60,133 bases of DNA from Candidatus Rokuibacteriota bacterium (GCA_016193045.1 JACPSW010000011.1:1-60133); one strand, 5' to 3'. Shown: positions 40,167 to 48,774, counted from the stretch's first letter. Program-made: numbers and translations. Notes: a model not told the origin generated them from the sequence alone.

Positions 40167-42445
40167 CAGCTCTCAAGTTCCACGAGAACGCCCTCCTCTT
40201 CGGCCACGACCAGAGCCTCGGCCTCCTCGCCTTCGAGCTGGACACCTCGGATAGGATCCGCGTATACCGGCGCCAGGACGGGCGCGTCGTCTCCCACACC
40301 GAGCCGCTGTCCCCGTTCCTCCTCCTCGCGGACCCGGACCTGCTCAAGACATGGAAGGGCGAGGTCGAGGTCACCCCGCTCGACGGCCCGGGAACCTATC
40401 GGTGGCTGGCCCGCTTCCCCTCCTGGGCTCTCGCCGGGAAAGCGCGCGATCACTGCCAGAAAGCCTCGGGCAGGGGCTCGACCGCCCCCGACGCGCCGTA
40501 CCGATTCCTGAACGATGCCATCCACCAGTTTCTCCTTCTCACCGGCAAAACCTCCTTCCTCGGCCTCGGGTTTTCCGACCTCCGCCGCATGGCCGTGGAC
40601 ATCGAAGTCTTCACCGCTGAGGGCTTCGAGTTCCCCCACGCCGCGCGGCCGTCGGACCGCATCATCGCCATCGCGATGGCCGACTCCACGGGGTGGGAGC
40701 GCGTGCTCTCGGGCCGCGAGATGAGCGAGGCGGAGATGCTCCGGGAATGCTCCCGGCTGATCGGCGAGCGCGACCCGGACGTCATCGAGGGCCACAACAT
40801 CTTCCGCTTCGACCTCGAGTACATGGAGGCTCGGGCCAGGCAGTGCGGCGTCGCGCTCCGGTGGGGACGCGACGGCTCGGCCCTCCGCGGGCATCCATCC
40901 CGGATGCAGGTGGCCGAGCGCGCCATCTCCTACCGCCGCTACCAGATCACGGGCCGCCACATCGTGGACACCTGGATCCTCGTCCAACATTACGACGTGG
41001 GCGCCCGCGACCTCGAGTCCTACGGGCTGAAGGAAGTGGCCCGGCACTTCGGCCTGGCCGCGCCGGACCGGACGTACCTCCCGCCCGAGGACATCCCGCG
41101 CATCTTCAAGGAGGATCCCGAGCGCCTCATGGCCTATGCGCTGGACGATGTGCGAGAAACGCTTGGGGTCGGACGGGTTCTCTCCCAGTCCTACTTTGTC
41201 CAGGCCCAGATGTTCCCCTTCGACTACCAGGGCGTGATCCTCAAGGGCAACGCGACCAAGATCGACGCCCTCCTCCTGCGCGAGCACCTCCGCCGCCGCC
41301 GGGCGGTCCCCGCGCCCTCGGCCGGCGCGCCCGTCGCCGGCGGCTACACCGCCGTCTTCTACCAGGGCGTGGCCCACAGGGTGCTCCACGTGGACGTCGC
41401 GTCCCTCTATCCGTCCCTGATGCTGACGTTCGGCATCTTCCCGGCAAAGGATGAGCTGGCCATCCTCCCCCTGCTGCTCCGCGATCTCAGGGAGTTCCGC
41501 CTCGCCGCCAAGGCCCTGGCGCGCGAGGCGCCCACCGAGGAAGAGCGCGCGTATGCCGGCGGCCTCCAGCAGACCTTCAAGATCCTGATCAACTCCTTCT
41601 ACGGCTACCTCGGCTTTTCCATGGGGCACTGGAACGACTTCGACGCCGCCAACCGTGTGACGGCGGAGGGTCGCACACTGATCAGACAGGTGGTGGACGC
41701 ATTGAAGGAGCGGGGCGCGACGGTGATCGAGATCGACACCGACGGGATTTACTTCGTCGCCCCACCCGGCGTCGCCGACCCGTCGGGCGAGGAGGCCCTG
41801 GTCGCCGACCTCTCCCGCGGCCTGCCCCCGGGGATCAGCCTCGAACTCGACGGGCGCTACCCCGCGATGTTCAGCTACAAGATGAAGAACTACGTGCTCC
41901 TCGACGGGCGGGGCCGGCTCACGATCAAGGGCTCGGCCCTCCGTTCCCGCGGGATCGAGCTCTTCCAGCGGACCTGGATGGAGGAGATGTTCCGGCTGCT
42001 CCTGACGGGACGCCGCGTCGAGATCCCCGGGCTCGTCCAGCGCTACCTCGACGACTTCGCCGCCCACCGGATGCCCGTCAAGCAGTTCATGAAGACGGAG
42101 ACCTTGCAGGACTCCTTGGCGACTTACAAGGAGAAGGTCCGCGAGGGGAAGCGCAATCCCGCCGCCCCGTACGAGCTCGCGCTCGGGTCCGAGCGCCCGT
42201 ACCAGCCCGGCGACCAGGTCTCCTACTACGTCACGGGCCAGGGGCTCAAGGTCAAGGTGAACGAGGCCGCCCGGCTCGCCACCCAGTGGGACCCGGCCGC
42301 CCCCGACGAGAACGTCGAGTACTACCAGGCGAAGGTGCGCGAATTGTGGGAGCGCTTCCGGCCGCTCATCGAGCCCGAGGGCCTGATTCCCATCCGGGAG
42401 GAGGCCGAGGAAGCCGCCCCCGCCCAGCTCACCCTCGAGGACTAG
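40157..42445 (+). CDS. family-B DNA polymerase
   Basis: 762 residues from GTG 40157 (GTG 40148 would add three). 3'-5' exonuclease motifs: Exo I MAVDIEVFT, Exo II GHNIFRFDLEY, Exo III YALDDVRETL. Polymerase motifs: A VDVASLYPSLM, B KILINSFYGYLGF, C EIDTDGIYF. All catalytic Asp/Glu are present. Length and motif style fit the PolB2/DNA polymerase II-like group used in damage tolerance. The promoter is unclear because a 219-bp element was apparently inserted between it and the TPR gene. Convergent with the HEPN-like gene. Confidence 0.9.
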   Translation: MAFPALKFHENALLFGHDQSLGLLAFELDTSDRIRVYRRQDGRVVSHTEPLSPFLLLADPDLLKTWKGEVEVTPLDGPGTYRWLARFPSWALAGKARDHCQKASGRGSTAPDAPYRFLNDAIHQFLLLTGKTSFLGLGFSDLRRMAVDIEVFTAEGFEFPHAARPSDRIIAIAMADSTGWERVLSGREMSEAEMLRECSRLIGERDPDVIEGHNIFRFDLEYMEARARQCGVALRWGRDGSALRGHPSRMQVAERAISYRRYQITGRHIVDTWILVQHYDVGARDLESYGLKEVARHFGLAAPDRTYLPPEDIPRIFKEDPERLMAYALDDVRETLGVGRVLSQSYFVQAQMFPFDYQGVILKGNATKIDALLLREHLRRRRAVPAPSAGAPVAGGYTAVFYQGVAHRVLHVDVASLYPSLMLTFGIFPAKDELAILPLLLRDLREFRLAAKALAREAPTEEERAYAGGLQQTFKILINSFYGYLGFSMGHWNDFDAANRVTAEGRTLIRQVVDALKERGATVIEIDTDGIYFVAPPGVADPSGEEALVADLSRGLPPGISLELDGRYPAMFSYKMKNYVLLDGRGRLTIKGSALRSRGIELFQRTWMEEMFRLLLTGRRVEIPGLVQRYLDDFAAHRMPVKQFMKTETLQDSLATYKEKVREGKRNPAAPYELALGSERPYQPGDQVSYYVTGQGLKVKVNEAARLATQWDPAAPDENVEYYQAKVRELWERFRPLIEPEGLIPIREEAEEAAPAQLTLED

Positions 42446-42462
42446 CAGGAGAGACGTTGGTG

Positions 42463-43383
42463 CTAAAGCTTGAGGAAGAAGTTCCGGCGCTGCTTATCAT
42501 CCCCTTCAAGGGCAACTCGAGTCTCTTCGGAATCGAGAACGGCCCCCCAGAGCCGGCGAAGGATATCCGAGAAATTCGCCAGGTTAGTCAGGTTCCGATT
42601 CGGGTCCTCATAATCGTACGCACGTCCATGAATGATGTCCGACCGGATGGAATAAAGGCGCCTAAACTGGTCCTTGGCCGACTCTCCACCAGACCGGGAG
42701 GCGCTCACAAGTTTGGCGTAGCTCTCGCTGAGGCGATCGCTAAGCCCGGGTTCCCAAGAATAAGCAAGGAGGGCTTCCGCAGCAGCAGAGAAACAGATGA
42801 ACGCCGATTGCCACTCGCTTGCGACGCATCCCCGAAACGTCAAGGCCACAGCGTTTCTCAATCTGCGGCGGGCAGCGAAAACAGTCCGGAGCGGTAGAAG
42901 AATACTCCCCACCTTTCGGAGATGCTGATCTTTAATCTCATCCTCGGCCTGCCCTCTTGTCCACTGGAAACGATCCAGGATACGTGCCACCGACCGACTC
43001 CCGGATTTTTCAACCTCGAAGCGAAAAGGAACATGCGTTCGCGTGGGACGCACAATCCAAAGAGCCAGCAAGAAGGAATTGATCTTAGCTTGCTTCGATA
43101 ATTCATCATGTCCTACGTGCACGAGGCCGAGACGATGTTCAGCGTCCCGACACCGCTCCCGCTCTTCTTCAGATAACGCATGTTTGAATTCGACGAATTC
43201 TTCATAGTCGCGGTAGGCTGATCCGGGACGAATCCAGGTGTCATTGGCAATTTGCCACTCCGACCCCGCCCATTGAAAGTCGATAAGCGGCGCCCAGATC
43301 GCATATTTCCCCCGAATACCCTTACTGAAATCATATTCGGGCAACGTCTCTGATGCACGGTAACTCTTAGCTGCCTTCCTCAT
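42463..43383 (-). CDS. antitoxin-leader/HEPN (Apea-like) fusion protein
   Basis: 306 residues from ATG 43383, which lies 17 bp inside the brnT gene. Residues 1-30 (MRKAAKSYRASETLPEYDFS then KGIRGKYA) match the N-terminus of the small antitoxins that accompany BrnT (EYDFSKGVRGKYA). Instead of the usual short DNA-binding domain the protein continues with about 275 residues of a HEPN/Apea-like protein; the C-terminal RSDIIHGRAYDY gives the RX4H motif. The base composition is clearly lower in GC than the surroundings. Possible roles: neutralises BrnT by its leader, or is a second RNA-cutting effector. Domain call is by motif and helical pattern. Confidence 0.7.
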   Translation of the reverse strand: MRKAAKSYRASETLPEYDFSKGIRGKYAIWAPLIDFQWAGSEWQIANDTWIRPGSAYRDYEEFVEFKHALSEEERERCRDAEHRLGLVHVGHDELSKQAKINSFLLALWIVRPTRTHVPFRFEVEKSGSRSVARILDRFQWTRGQAEDEIKDQHLRKVGSILLPLRTVFAARRRLRNAVALTFRGCVASEWQSAFICFSAAAEALLAYSWEPGLSDRLSESYAKLVSASRSGGESAKDQFRRLYSIRSDIIHGRAYDYEDPNRNLTNLANFSDILRRLWGAVLDSEETRVALEGDDKQRRNFFLKL

Positions 43384-43651
43384 ATGCTTCCCTTTCGCGC
43401 CGCATGGCTTTCCGCGCGGTAATGATACGAATAGTATCTCCTCTTTCACTGTGTACTACAACCAAGGTTCTACCCTTATCAGATTGCCCAATAGTAACGA
43501 GCCGTTCTCCGTCAGGGGTCGAATGGTCTGTGTCTTGAGTCGTGATGGACAACGGATCCCGAAAGACGGCGGAACCTTCCTTGAACGACACACCATGGGT
43601 CTTGAGGTTCTGGGCGGCCTTTTTCTCATCCCATTCAAAGGTCAATCCCAT
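43367..43651 (-). CDS. brnT: BrnT-family ribonuclease toxin
   Basis: 94-residue BrnT toxin: FEWDEKKAAQNLKTHGVSFK near the N-terminus, AVFRDPLSITTQD in the middle, GQSDKGRTLVVVHSERGDTI, and RIITARKAMRREREAYEEGS at the C-terminus, which is the family ending. It is a RelE-like mRNA-cutting enzyme. The downstream partner normally encodes BrnA or a short antitoxin with EYDFSKGVRGKYA; here that slot is taken by a much larger fusion. Located between a DNA polymerase gene and a radical SAM gene on the minus strand. Confidence 0.9.
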   Translation of the reverse strand: MGLTFEWDEKKAAQNLKTHGVSFKEGSAVFRDPLSITTQDTDHSTPDGERLVTIGQSDKGRTLVVVHSERGDTIRIITARKAMRREREAYEEGS

Positions 43652-43666
43652 TTCGAGCTTCGCCTG

Positions 43667-44644
43667 CTACGAAAACGCCAGGGAAAGCTGGCGGACGCGG
43701 CGGGGCGGTGCTGGATAGGCCAGGTCCCTTGAGCCCTGGCAGCGGTCGGCGCGCATATCCGGATTCTTGCAGCGGCAGAGGATGGGGACTATCCCGTGCT
43801 CCCGCGCCGCATCGCGGATCTTGAAGAAGCTCCGCACTCTGAGCTCGGGCGGCAGGAGCTGGGTGTGTGATGAGGCCGCCACCTCCTCGATGGGACCGCG
43901 CCTGAATTGACGGAGCAACGGTCGCCACACCTCCGGCGGCAGCTCGTCCCTCAATAGCTGGGCGATTCCGGACCGAACGTAGAGGTATCCTACGTCCACG
44001 CTGGTAATTCGCTCTTCCCGAAGCGCCGCGAAGAAGCGATCAAGCGCCTCCGGCCGATCGGTCACCCCGGGAATGACGGGGTCGTGGCGGACTCCAGCGG
44101 GGATGCCCGCGGCGCGCAGCCGCCTGAGGTTCTCCAACCTGACCTCGGCCGGGGCCGTGCCCGGCTCGAACGTGCGGTGATAGCGGGGGTCGAGCGAGAG
44201 GAGGCCGATGCGAGCCCTCACGAGGTGGGGGAAGCGGGAGAAAAGGGCGATGAACTCGACGGGGATGCACCCCTTGGTCAGGAACGCGACGGTGATGCCC
44301 CGACGGAGGAGCATCTCGGCGGCCTGAAACGTCACCGACAGCAGCGACGGGAACGGCTGGAAGGGATCGGTCGCCGTGCAGAGGCTGACGGCGCGCGGGA
44401 GCCGGCGCATCCGGGCCAGCTCGGCCTCGAGACGGGCCGGGAGATTCTCGTACACCAGGAGCTGCCCGCGCGGTGGGGCTTCGGGATACGCCCGAGCGTA
44501 GCAGTAGACGCAGGCATGGGAGCACCCCCGCGTCACGTTCAGGGCGAGCACCCCCTGCATGCACGGGATGGCGAAGGGGTGAAGGACCTGGCTCCGCCGC
44601 TCGGTCGAGACCGGCAGGTAATCGTAGGCGAGATCGCCCCACAT
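43667..44644 (-). CDS. SPL-type radical SAM protein
   Basis: 325-residue radical SAM protein of the spore photoproduct lyase/Rv2578c-like group (COG1533). Motif GCSHACVYCYAR (about residues 40-51) binds the 4Fe-4S cluster; SLCTATDPFQPFP and VAFLTKGCIP follow. The extra C-terminal Cys set CRCKNPDMRADRC may hold a second metal or an active-site Cys. It is not an obvious spore former, so DNA repair or another radical reaction is possible. AGGAG lies at a normal distance before ATG 44644. The stop is 15 bp before brnT. Confidence 0.85.
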   Translation of the reverse strand: MWGDLAYDYLPVSTERRSQVLHPFAIPCMQGVLALNVTRGCSHACVYCYARAYPEAPPRGQLLVYENLPARLEAELARMRRLPRAVSLCTATDPFQPFPSLLSVTFQAAEMLLRRGITVAFLTKGCIPVEFIALFSRFPHLVRARIGLLSLDPRYHRTFEPGTAPAEVRLENLRRLRAAGIPAGVRHDPVIPGVTDRPEALDRFFAALREERITSVDVGYLYVRSGIAQLLRDELPPEVWRPLLRQFRRGPIEEVAASSHTQLLPPELRVRSFFKIRDAAREHGIVPILCRCKNPDMRADRCQGSRDLAYPAPPRRVRQLSLAFS

Positions 44645-44674
44645 GTCTCTACTCCTGTTTAGTATCTGGTGACA

Positions 44675-44708
44675 AGAAAAAACCCGGAGGGCGTAACGCC
44701 CTCCGGGT
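44675..44708 (-). terminator. rho-independent terminator after the RRM gene
   Basis: Perfect 11-bp stem CCCGGAGGGCG (44683-44693) / CGCCCTCCGGG (44697-44707) with a 3-nt loop. On the minus strand it is followed by TTTTTT, 10 bp after the RRM stop. Confidence 0.92.
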
Positions 44709-44718
44709 CTTTAGAACC

Positions 44719-45054
44719 TTAGCGCCGCCAACCGCCGCCGCCGCCGCCCGGGCCGCCGCCGCCGCGAGGACCTCGATCGCCCCGCGGGCCGCCGGCCCCA
44801 CGCTGGGGCTGGGGCCGCGCCTCATCCACGACGAGGTTGCGGTCCCGGAAGAGCCGGCCGTTCAGCATCTCGATCGCCTTGGTTGCCTCCTCCTTAGTGG
44901 ACATTTCCACGAAGCCGAAGCCCCTGGGTCTCCCCGTGAACTGATCGGTCACGATCCTGACCGATTCCACGGTTCCCGCCTGCTGGAAGAGCTCTCGGAG
45001 ATCCTCTTCCGTGGCCTGGAAGGAAAGGTTTCCGACGAACAACTTTGCGGGCAT
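44719..45054 (-). CDS. RRM-type RNA-binding protein with Gly-rich tail
   Basis: 111 residues: one RRM domain with RNP2 LFVGNL (5-10) and RNP1 RGFGFVEM (about 44-51), then an Arg/Gly-rich tail (GGPRGDRGPRGGGGPGGGGG and ending WRR). This is the layout of cyanobacterial and plant-like glycine-rich cold-response RNA-binding proteins. It is monocistronic: a strong terminator follows and a structured leader with a terminator-like hairpin precedes, which suggests control by attenuation or autoregulation. Confidence 0.92.
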   Translation of the reverse strand: MPAKLFVGNLSFQATEEDLRELFQQAGTVESVRIVTDQFTGRPRGFGFVEMSTKEEATKAIEMLNGRLFRDRNLVVDEARPQPQRGAGGPRGDRGPRGGGGPGGGGGGWRR

Positions 45055-45140
45055 CAGATCCTCCGTGCCGCGAACAGGACCGAGTCCGGAACTCCGCCTC
45101 GGCTCACAGGCGGCGGTGGGGGGCTTTCACCCCCTGATGC

Positions 45141-45175
45141 AAAAAAGCCCTCAAAGATTGGCCGTCTTTGAAGGC
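45141..45175 (-). terminator. terminator-like hairpin upstream of the RRM gene (possible attenuator)
   Basis: On the minus strand GCCTTCAAAGA pairs with TCTTTGAGGGC (11 bp, one G-T pair) around a 7-nt loop, followed by TTTTTT. It lies about 87 bp before the RRM start and 104 bp after the alpha/beta hydrolase stop. It could end the hydrolase transcript or attenuate a transcript that starts near 45220. A second hairpin, GGGGGTGAAAGCCCCC, follows it. Confidence 0.75.
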
Positions 45176-45244
45176 ACTCCCCAGAATGCCGCACCGATGC
45201 GACCCTTTTCGCCTTGCCTAACGCTACTGCCCGGCGCGCCATCC

Positions 45245-45250
45245 TGTCAA
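45245..45250 (-). promoter_or_regulatory. possible -35 of the RRM leader promoter
   Basis: TTGACA on the minus strand; 18 bp further is TAGCGT, a poor -10. If used, the transcript would run through the hairpin at 45141-45175. Confidence 0.3.
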
Positions 45251-45278
45251 GATATTCTTCGGAACAATGTTATTTATT

Positions 45279-46067
45279 TCACGAAGTTGAAGCAGTAAAG
45301 TCACCCACTACTTTGAGGAACTCCCGGGGCTGTTCCAGGTGGGGAATGTGGCCGCTCCTCTTGATGATGACCAGCCGGGCCCCCGGAATCGTCCGCGCCA
45401 GGTACTCGGAGTGGTGAAGAGGCGTCAGGCGATCCTCGCTGCCGACCACCACCAAGGTCGGCGCCTTGATCTCCGCCTGTCTCCCGCGCATGTCGTGGCT
45501 CATGCAGGCCTCGACGGCGGCCCGGACCGAGTCCGGGTTGAGCTGGGCCACGCGGGCCCGGTATTGGGCCAAGGCCTCGGGGTTGGCAGCGATGAAGGCC
45601 GGCGAGTACACCTGCGGGATGGCCTCCTCCGCGTACGCCGCCAGATCCCCGGAGGCGAGCCGCTCCAAGCGCTTGCGCATGAGCGCGAGGAAGTCCGGAT
45701 GAGAGTAGGCCCACGTGTCCACCAGGACCAGCGAGCGGACGCGCTCGGGATGCTCCACGGCCAGCCGCATGGCGATCGCGCCGCCCATGGAGAGGCCGAC
45801 CAGGTGGGCGCGATCCACCTTCAAGGCGCCCATGAGGGCGAGCCAGTCCTGGCAGAAGAGGGAGATGGTGTAGGAGCCCCGCGGCTTGTCCGACGCGCCG
45901 TGGCCCCGATGATCCGCGGCGATGACCCGGTGAGACCTGGCGAGATCGGAGACGATGGGGAGCCACATCTCGTGGGAGCCCCCGACGCCGTGGAGCAGCA
46001 GGAACGGGCTCCCCTGCCCCGACTCCACGTAGTGCATCCCGATGTTGTTGACGCCGAGGCGCGGCAT
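45279..46067 (-). CDS. alpha/beta hydrolase
   Basis: 262-residue alpha/beta hydrolase of the 3-oxoadipate enol-lactonase/BioH-like group. Triad: Ser in VGLSMGG (about residue 92), Asp in VGSEDRLTP, His in SGHIPHLEQP. Oxyanion region LLLHGVGGSHEMW. The substrate is not identified. Two bases separate it from the upstream propeller gene, so the two are co-transcribed. Confidence 0.88.
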   Translation of the reverse strand: MPRLGVNNIGMHYVESGQGSPFLLLHGVGGSHEMWLPIVSDLARSHRVIAADHRGHGASDKPRGSYTISLFCQDWLALMGALKVDRAHLVGLSMGGAIAMRLAVEHPERVRSLVLVDTWAYSHPDFLALMRKRLERLASGDLAAYAEEAIPQVYSPAFIAANPEALAQYRARVAQLNPDSVRAAVEACMSHDMRGRQAEIKAPTLVVVGSEDRLTPLHHSEYLARTIPGARLVIIKRSGHIPHLEQPREFLKVVGDFTASTS

Positions 46068-46069
46068 GG

Positions 46070-47056
46070 CTACTCGATGACGCCCAGCTTCCCGCTATGG
46101 CTCCCCATATACCAGAGCCGCCCCTGGGCGTCCACGGCCATCTTCCTCACGCCGGCGTTCGCGGTGGGAATCTTGAAAACGCGCATCTCGGCGGTATTGG
46201 GGTCCAGCCGCACGATCGTGTCGGCGGAGAACTCGTTCACCCACACGACGCCGCTCCCATCCACGTTCACGGCGTAGGGCGCCGCGCCGCTCCCGGCCGG
46301 AAGCGCGTACTCCTTCATCTGCAACGTGGCGGGATCCACCCGGAGAAGCTTTCCGCTGCTGTAGAGCGTGACCCAGATCATCCCGTCGGGGGCCGTGGCC
46401 ATCCGGCGCGGCGTCGAGCCGCGAGGGAGGGCGACCTCGGTGACCTTTCCGGTCCTCGGGTCCAGCCTTCCGAGCCTGTTCCCGCCGAAGCCGCAGTACC
46501 AGACGTTCCCCTGTCTGTCGAGGGTGATGCCGTAGGGCCGGCCCGGGGCGCTGTGCTCGGTGATCTGCCCCGTCTTCGGGTCGAGGCGGCCGATCCGGTT
46601 GCCCGACTGGACGCTGAACCAGATGATCCCGTCCCCGCCCTGGATCAGGGTGTGGGGATCGCCGCCGGACGGCGCCGGGTATTCCGCGACCTTGCCGGTG
46701 GCGGGATCGAGGCGCCCCATCTTCCCGTTGCCGTTCGCGGTGTACCAGACCCGGCCCTCCCGATCCACGAGGGCGCCGTGAGGGCGCGAGCCGCGCGGAA
46801 GGTCGTACTCCTTGAACCCCTTCGTGAGGGGGTCGAACCGGGCCAGCTTGTCGGCGTGCATCACGGTGATCCAGATGCTGCCGTCGGGGGCCGGCGCGGG
46901 GTCCCGCGCGAACTGCGGCGTCGGGACGCTCCACTCGGTGATCTTTCCCTCGAGCCGGGGCCGGGCGCCGGGTTGGATCCCGTAGAACGAGCCCCCGGCG
47001 TGCGCCGAGGCGATCGGCACCGCCAGCAGGGCGAAGATAAATCCGCTAACGCGCAT
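46070..47056 (-). CDS. virginiamycin B lyase-like beta-propeller protein
   Basis: 328 residues with signal peptide (FALLAVPIASAHAGG) and about six blades repeating PDGSIWITV, EGRVWYTA, DGIIWFSV, QGNVWYCG, DGMIWVTL and GVVWVNE. This is the Vgb/streptogramin-lyase-like (SMP-30/NHL) fold, found widely in soil bacteria without proven lyase activity. The ATG (47056) is formed by the end of MITE-like element D (AATAATGCGC), which therefore supplies the start codon and first residues. Confidence 0.85.
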   Translation of the reverse strand: MRVSGFIFALLAVPIASAHAGGSFYGIQPGARPRLEGKITEWSVPTPQFARDPAPAPDGSIWITVMHADKLARFDPLTKGFKEYDLPRGSRPHGALVDREGRVWYTANGNGKMGRLDPATGKVAEYPAPSGGDPHTLIQGGDGIIWFSVQSGNRIGRLDPKTGQITEHSAPGRPYGITLDRQGNVWYCGFGGNRLGRLDPRTGKVTEVALPRGSTPRRMATAPDGMIWVTLYSSGKLLRVDPATLQMKEYALPAGSGAAPYAVNVDGSGVVWVNEFSADTIVRLDPNTAEMRVFKIPTANAGVRKMAVDAQGRLWYMGSHSGKLGVIE

Positions 47057-47255
47057 TATTCACAAAGGGCAATGGCACGACCGGGCGGGTGTCGCAGGGT
47101 GCGGTCCTCGCGGGGCCGCGCGCAGTGGGCCCCCCTCGTCCCGTCCGCCGCGCGCAGCGCGGCGTTCGGGCGAGTGGGTGACGGAGCCGGACCCGCGGGG
47201 GCTGCGCCCTGCGACAGGACCCGCCCGCCGCAGGCGACGATCGTTCGTGAATAAT
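47055..47255. mobile_element. MITE-like palindromic element D (full form)
   Basis: 201 bp with ends ATTATTCACAAAGGG and the inverse of ATTATTCACGAACGATCG. The complement aligns with element B over its whole length with few changes. The left end forms the start codon of the propeller gene and the right end lies 5 bp before the stop of the gene at 47261-47806. Confidence 0.7.
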
Positions 47256-47260
47256 CCAGG

Positions 47261-47806
47261 CTAAGCCTTCTGTCCATAGCGCGCCACCAGCTCGTCGAAG
47301 CCCTCCACCGGCAGAGACTGGGCCCAGTCCCGCGCTTCGGAGTCCTTCCCATAGTACTCCCCCATATAGACGAAGGCCTCGCGCTTGGCCCTGAAGAGGC
47401 GCCAGACGTGCGCGGTCTGGCCGCCGGGGCGGCGGAGATAGAAGATCGGATCGGCCGGCGAGGCCGGCTCGTACGTCGTCCGCTCGCCGAACTGGTCGAC
47501 GGTGATCCACGCCGCGCCGATCGCGTGAGCCGAGAGGACGCGGCTCTTCAGCGACTCCTCGCTCGGGAGCGATTCCACGTCGCAGAGCCGCGGGCCGTAG
47601 TATACCAACACCGCCTCGGGATCCAGGACGAGCCGCGGGGCGAGCGGGAGGCCTACGCCGTCCAGATAGCCCTTGCTCTGCTCGCCCATCCAGAAGTGGC
47701 CGGGGTCGTAGAGGTCGCCCCAGACCTCGACGAGGATTCCCGGGGCCACGAGCCGGCGGCGGCGGGCGATCTCAGCGCCGTCGGCCACCAGGTATAGTTT
47801 GCCCAT
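47261..47806 (-). CDS. hypothetical protein
   Basis: 181 residues from ATG 47806, starting MGKLYLVADGAEIARRRRL. Mixed alpha/beta, no signal peptide or membrane helix; features include WGDLYDPGHFWMGEQS and VWRLFRAKREAFVYMGEYYG. I recognise no family. One base separates it from the upstream ornithine-cyclodeaminase-like stop, so it is part of that operon. The frame upstream of 47806 is a shadow. Confidence 0.7.
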   Translation of the reverse strand: MGKLYLVADGAEIARRRRLVAPGILVEVWGDLYDPGHFWMGEQSKGYLDGVGLPLAPRLVLDPEAVLVYYGPRLCDVESLPSEESLKSRVLSAHAIGAAWITVDQFGERTTYEPASPADPIFYLRRPGGQTAHVWRLFRAKREAFVYMGEYYGKDSEARDWAQSLPVEGFDELVARYGQKA

Positions 47807-47807
47807 C

Positions 47808-48773
47808 TCAGGCTCCGAACTCGATCTCGCGGCCAACGGACCGCTGGCGAGCCAGGTCCAGCAGGCGGGCTCCGACCGCGACGTCCTGCATGGCGAGCCC
47901 CTGGGATTCGAAGAGCGTGATGGCCTCGGGTGACGGGCGGCCGGAGCGCTTGCCGGCGACGACTTCTCCGAGCTCGTGAACCCGATCCCACGTGATGATC
48001 CCCTGCTTGACGGGCTCGACCAGGTCGCCGCACTCGATCTGCGCCTGTTCCCTGGAATCGGCAACGACCAGGGCCGCGCGGCGGACAGCCTCGACGTCGA
48101 GCTCCGCGCGGTCGAGCGCGTTGGAGCCGGCGGCGTTGATGTGGGCGCCGGGCTCGAGCCACGCGCCGTGGAGCACCGGCGTCTTGGAGCTGGTCATCGT
48201 CACGAGGATGAGGGCGCCGCGCGCCGCCTCCTCCGGCCGATCCATCGCGACGACCGGCAGCTTCAGGCGCTCTTCCATCGTGCGGGCGAACCGCTGGCGG
48301 CGCTCGGGGTCCCGGCCGTAGACCTGGATGCGCCGGATCCTCCTCACGGCGCAGATGGCCTCCAGCTGGGTCTCGGCCTGATACCCGGTCCCGTAGCAGC
48401 CCACCACGTCCGCGTCGGGGCGCGCCAGGAATTTGGTCGCCACCCCGCTGGCGGCCCCGGTGCGGACCTGGCCGAGGCGGTCCGCCTCCAGGATGCCGAT
48501 GAGCTCGCCCGTCTCGGCGCTGAAGAGGGGCACGACGAAGCGCACCCGGCCCGCGACCACGGTGTAGGCCTTGAGCCCCATGGCGCCCACCTCGGGCACC
48601 ACCGCCGGCATCACCTGCAGGAGCCCCTTGGGCGCCCGGAGCCGCACGCGCGGCTTGTTCACGGTCTCGCCCGCGGCCTGCCAGCGGAAGACGGATTCCA
48701 CCGTCTCCAGCGCGAGGGACATGGGGAGCAATCGAGTGACGTCGGCTTCGGTGAGGAGGCGGATTCGGCCCAT
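47808..48773 (-). CDS. ornithine cyclodeaminase/mu-crystallin family protein
   Basis: 321-residue NAD(P)-dependent enzyme of the OCD/mu-crystallin family. Markers are KPRVRLRAPKGLLQVMPA near the N-terminus, EADRLGQVRTGAASGVATKF, the nucleotide-binding GCYGTGYQAETQLEA and INAAGSNALDRAELD. Family members include ornithine cyclodeaminase, alanine dehydrogenase and ketimine reductase; the true substrate cannot be told here. One base separates it from the DUF309 stop. Confidence 0.9.
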   Translation of the reverse strand: MGRIRLLTEADVTRLLPMSLALETVESVFRWQAAGETVNKPRVRLRAPKGLLQVMPAVVPEVGAMGLKAYTVVAGRVRFVVPLFSAETGELIGILEADRLGQVRTGAASGVATKFLARPDADVVGCYGTGYQAETQLEAICAVRRIRRIQVYGRDPERRQRFARTMEERLKLPVVAMDRPEEAARGALILVTMTSSKTPVLHGAWLEPGAHINAAGSNALDRAELDVEAVRRAALVVADSREQAQIECGDLVEPVKQGIITWDRVHELGEVVAGKRSGRPSPEAITLFESQGLAMQDVAVGARLLDLARQRSVGREIEFGA

Positions 48774-48774
48774 C

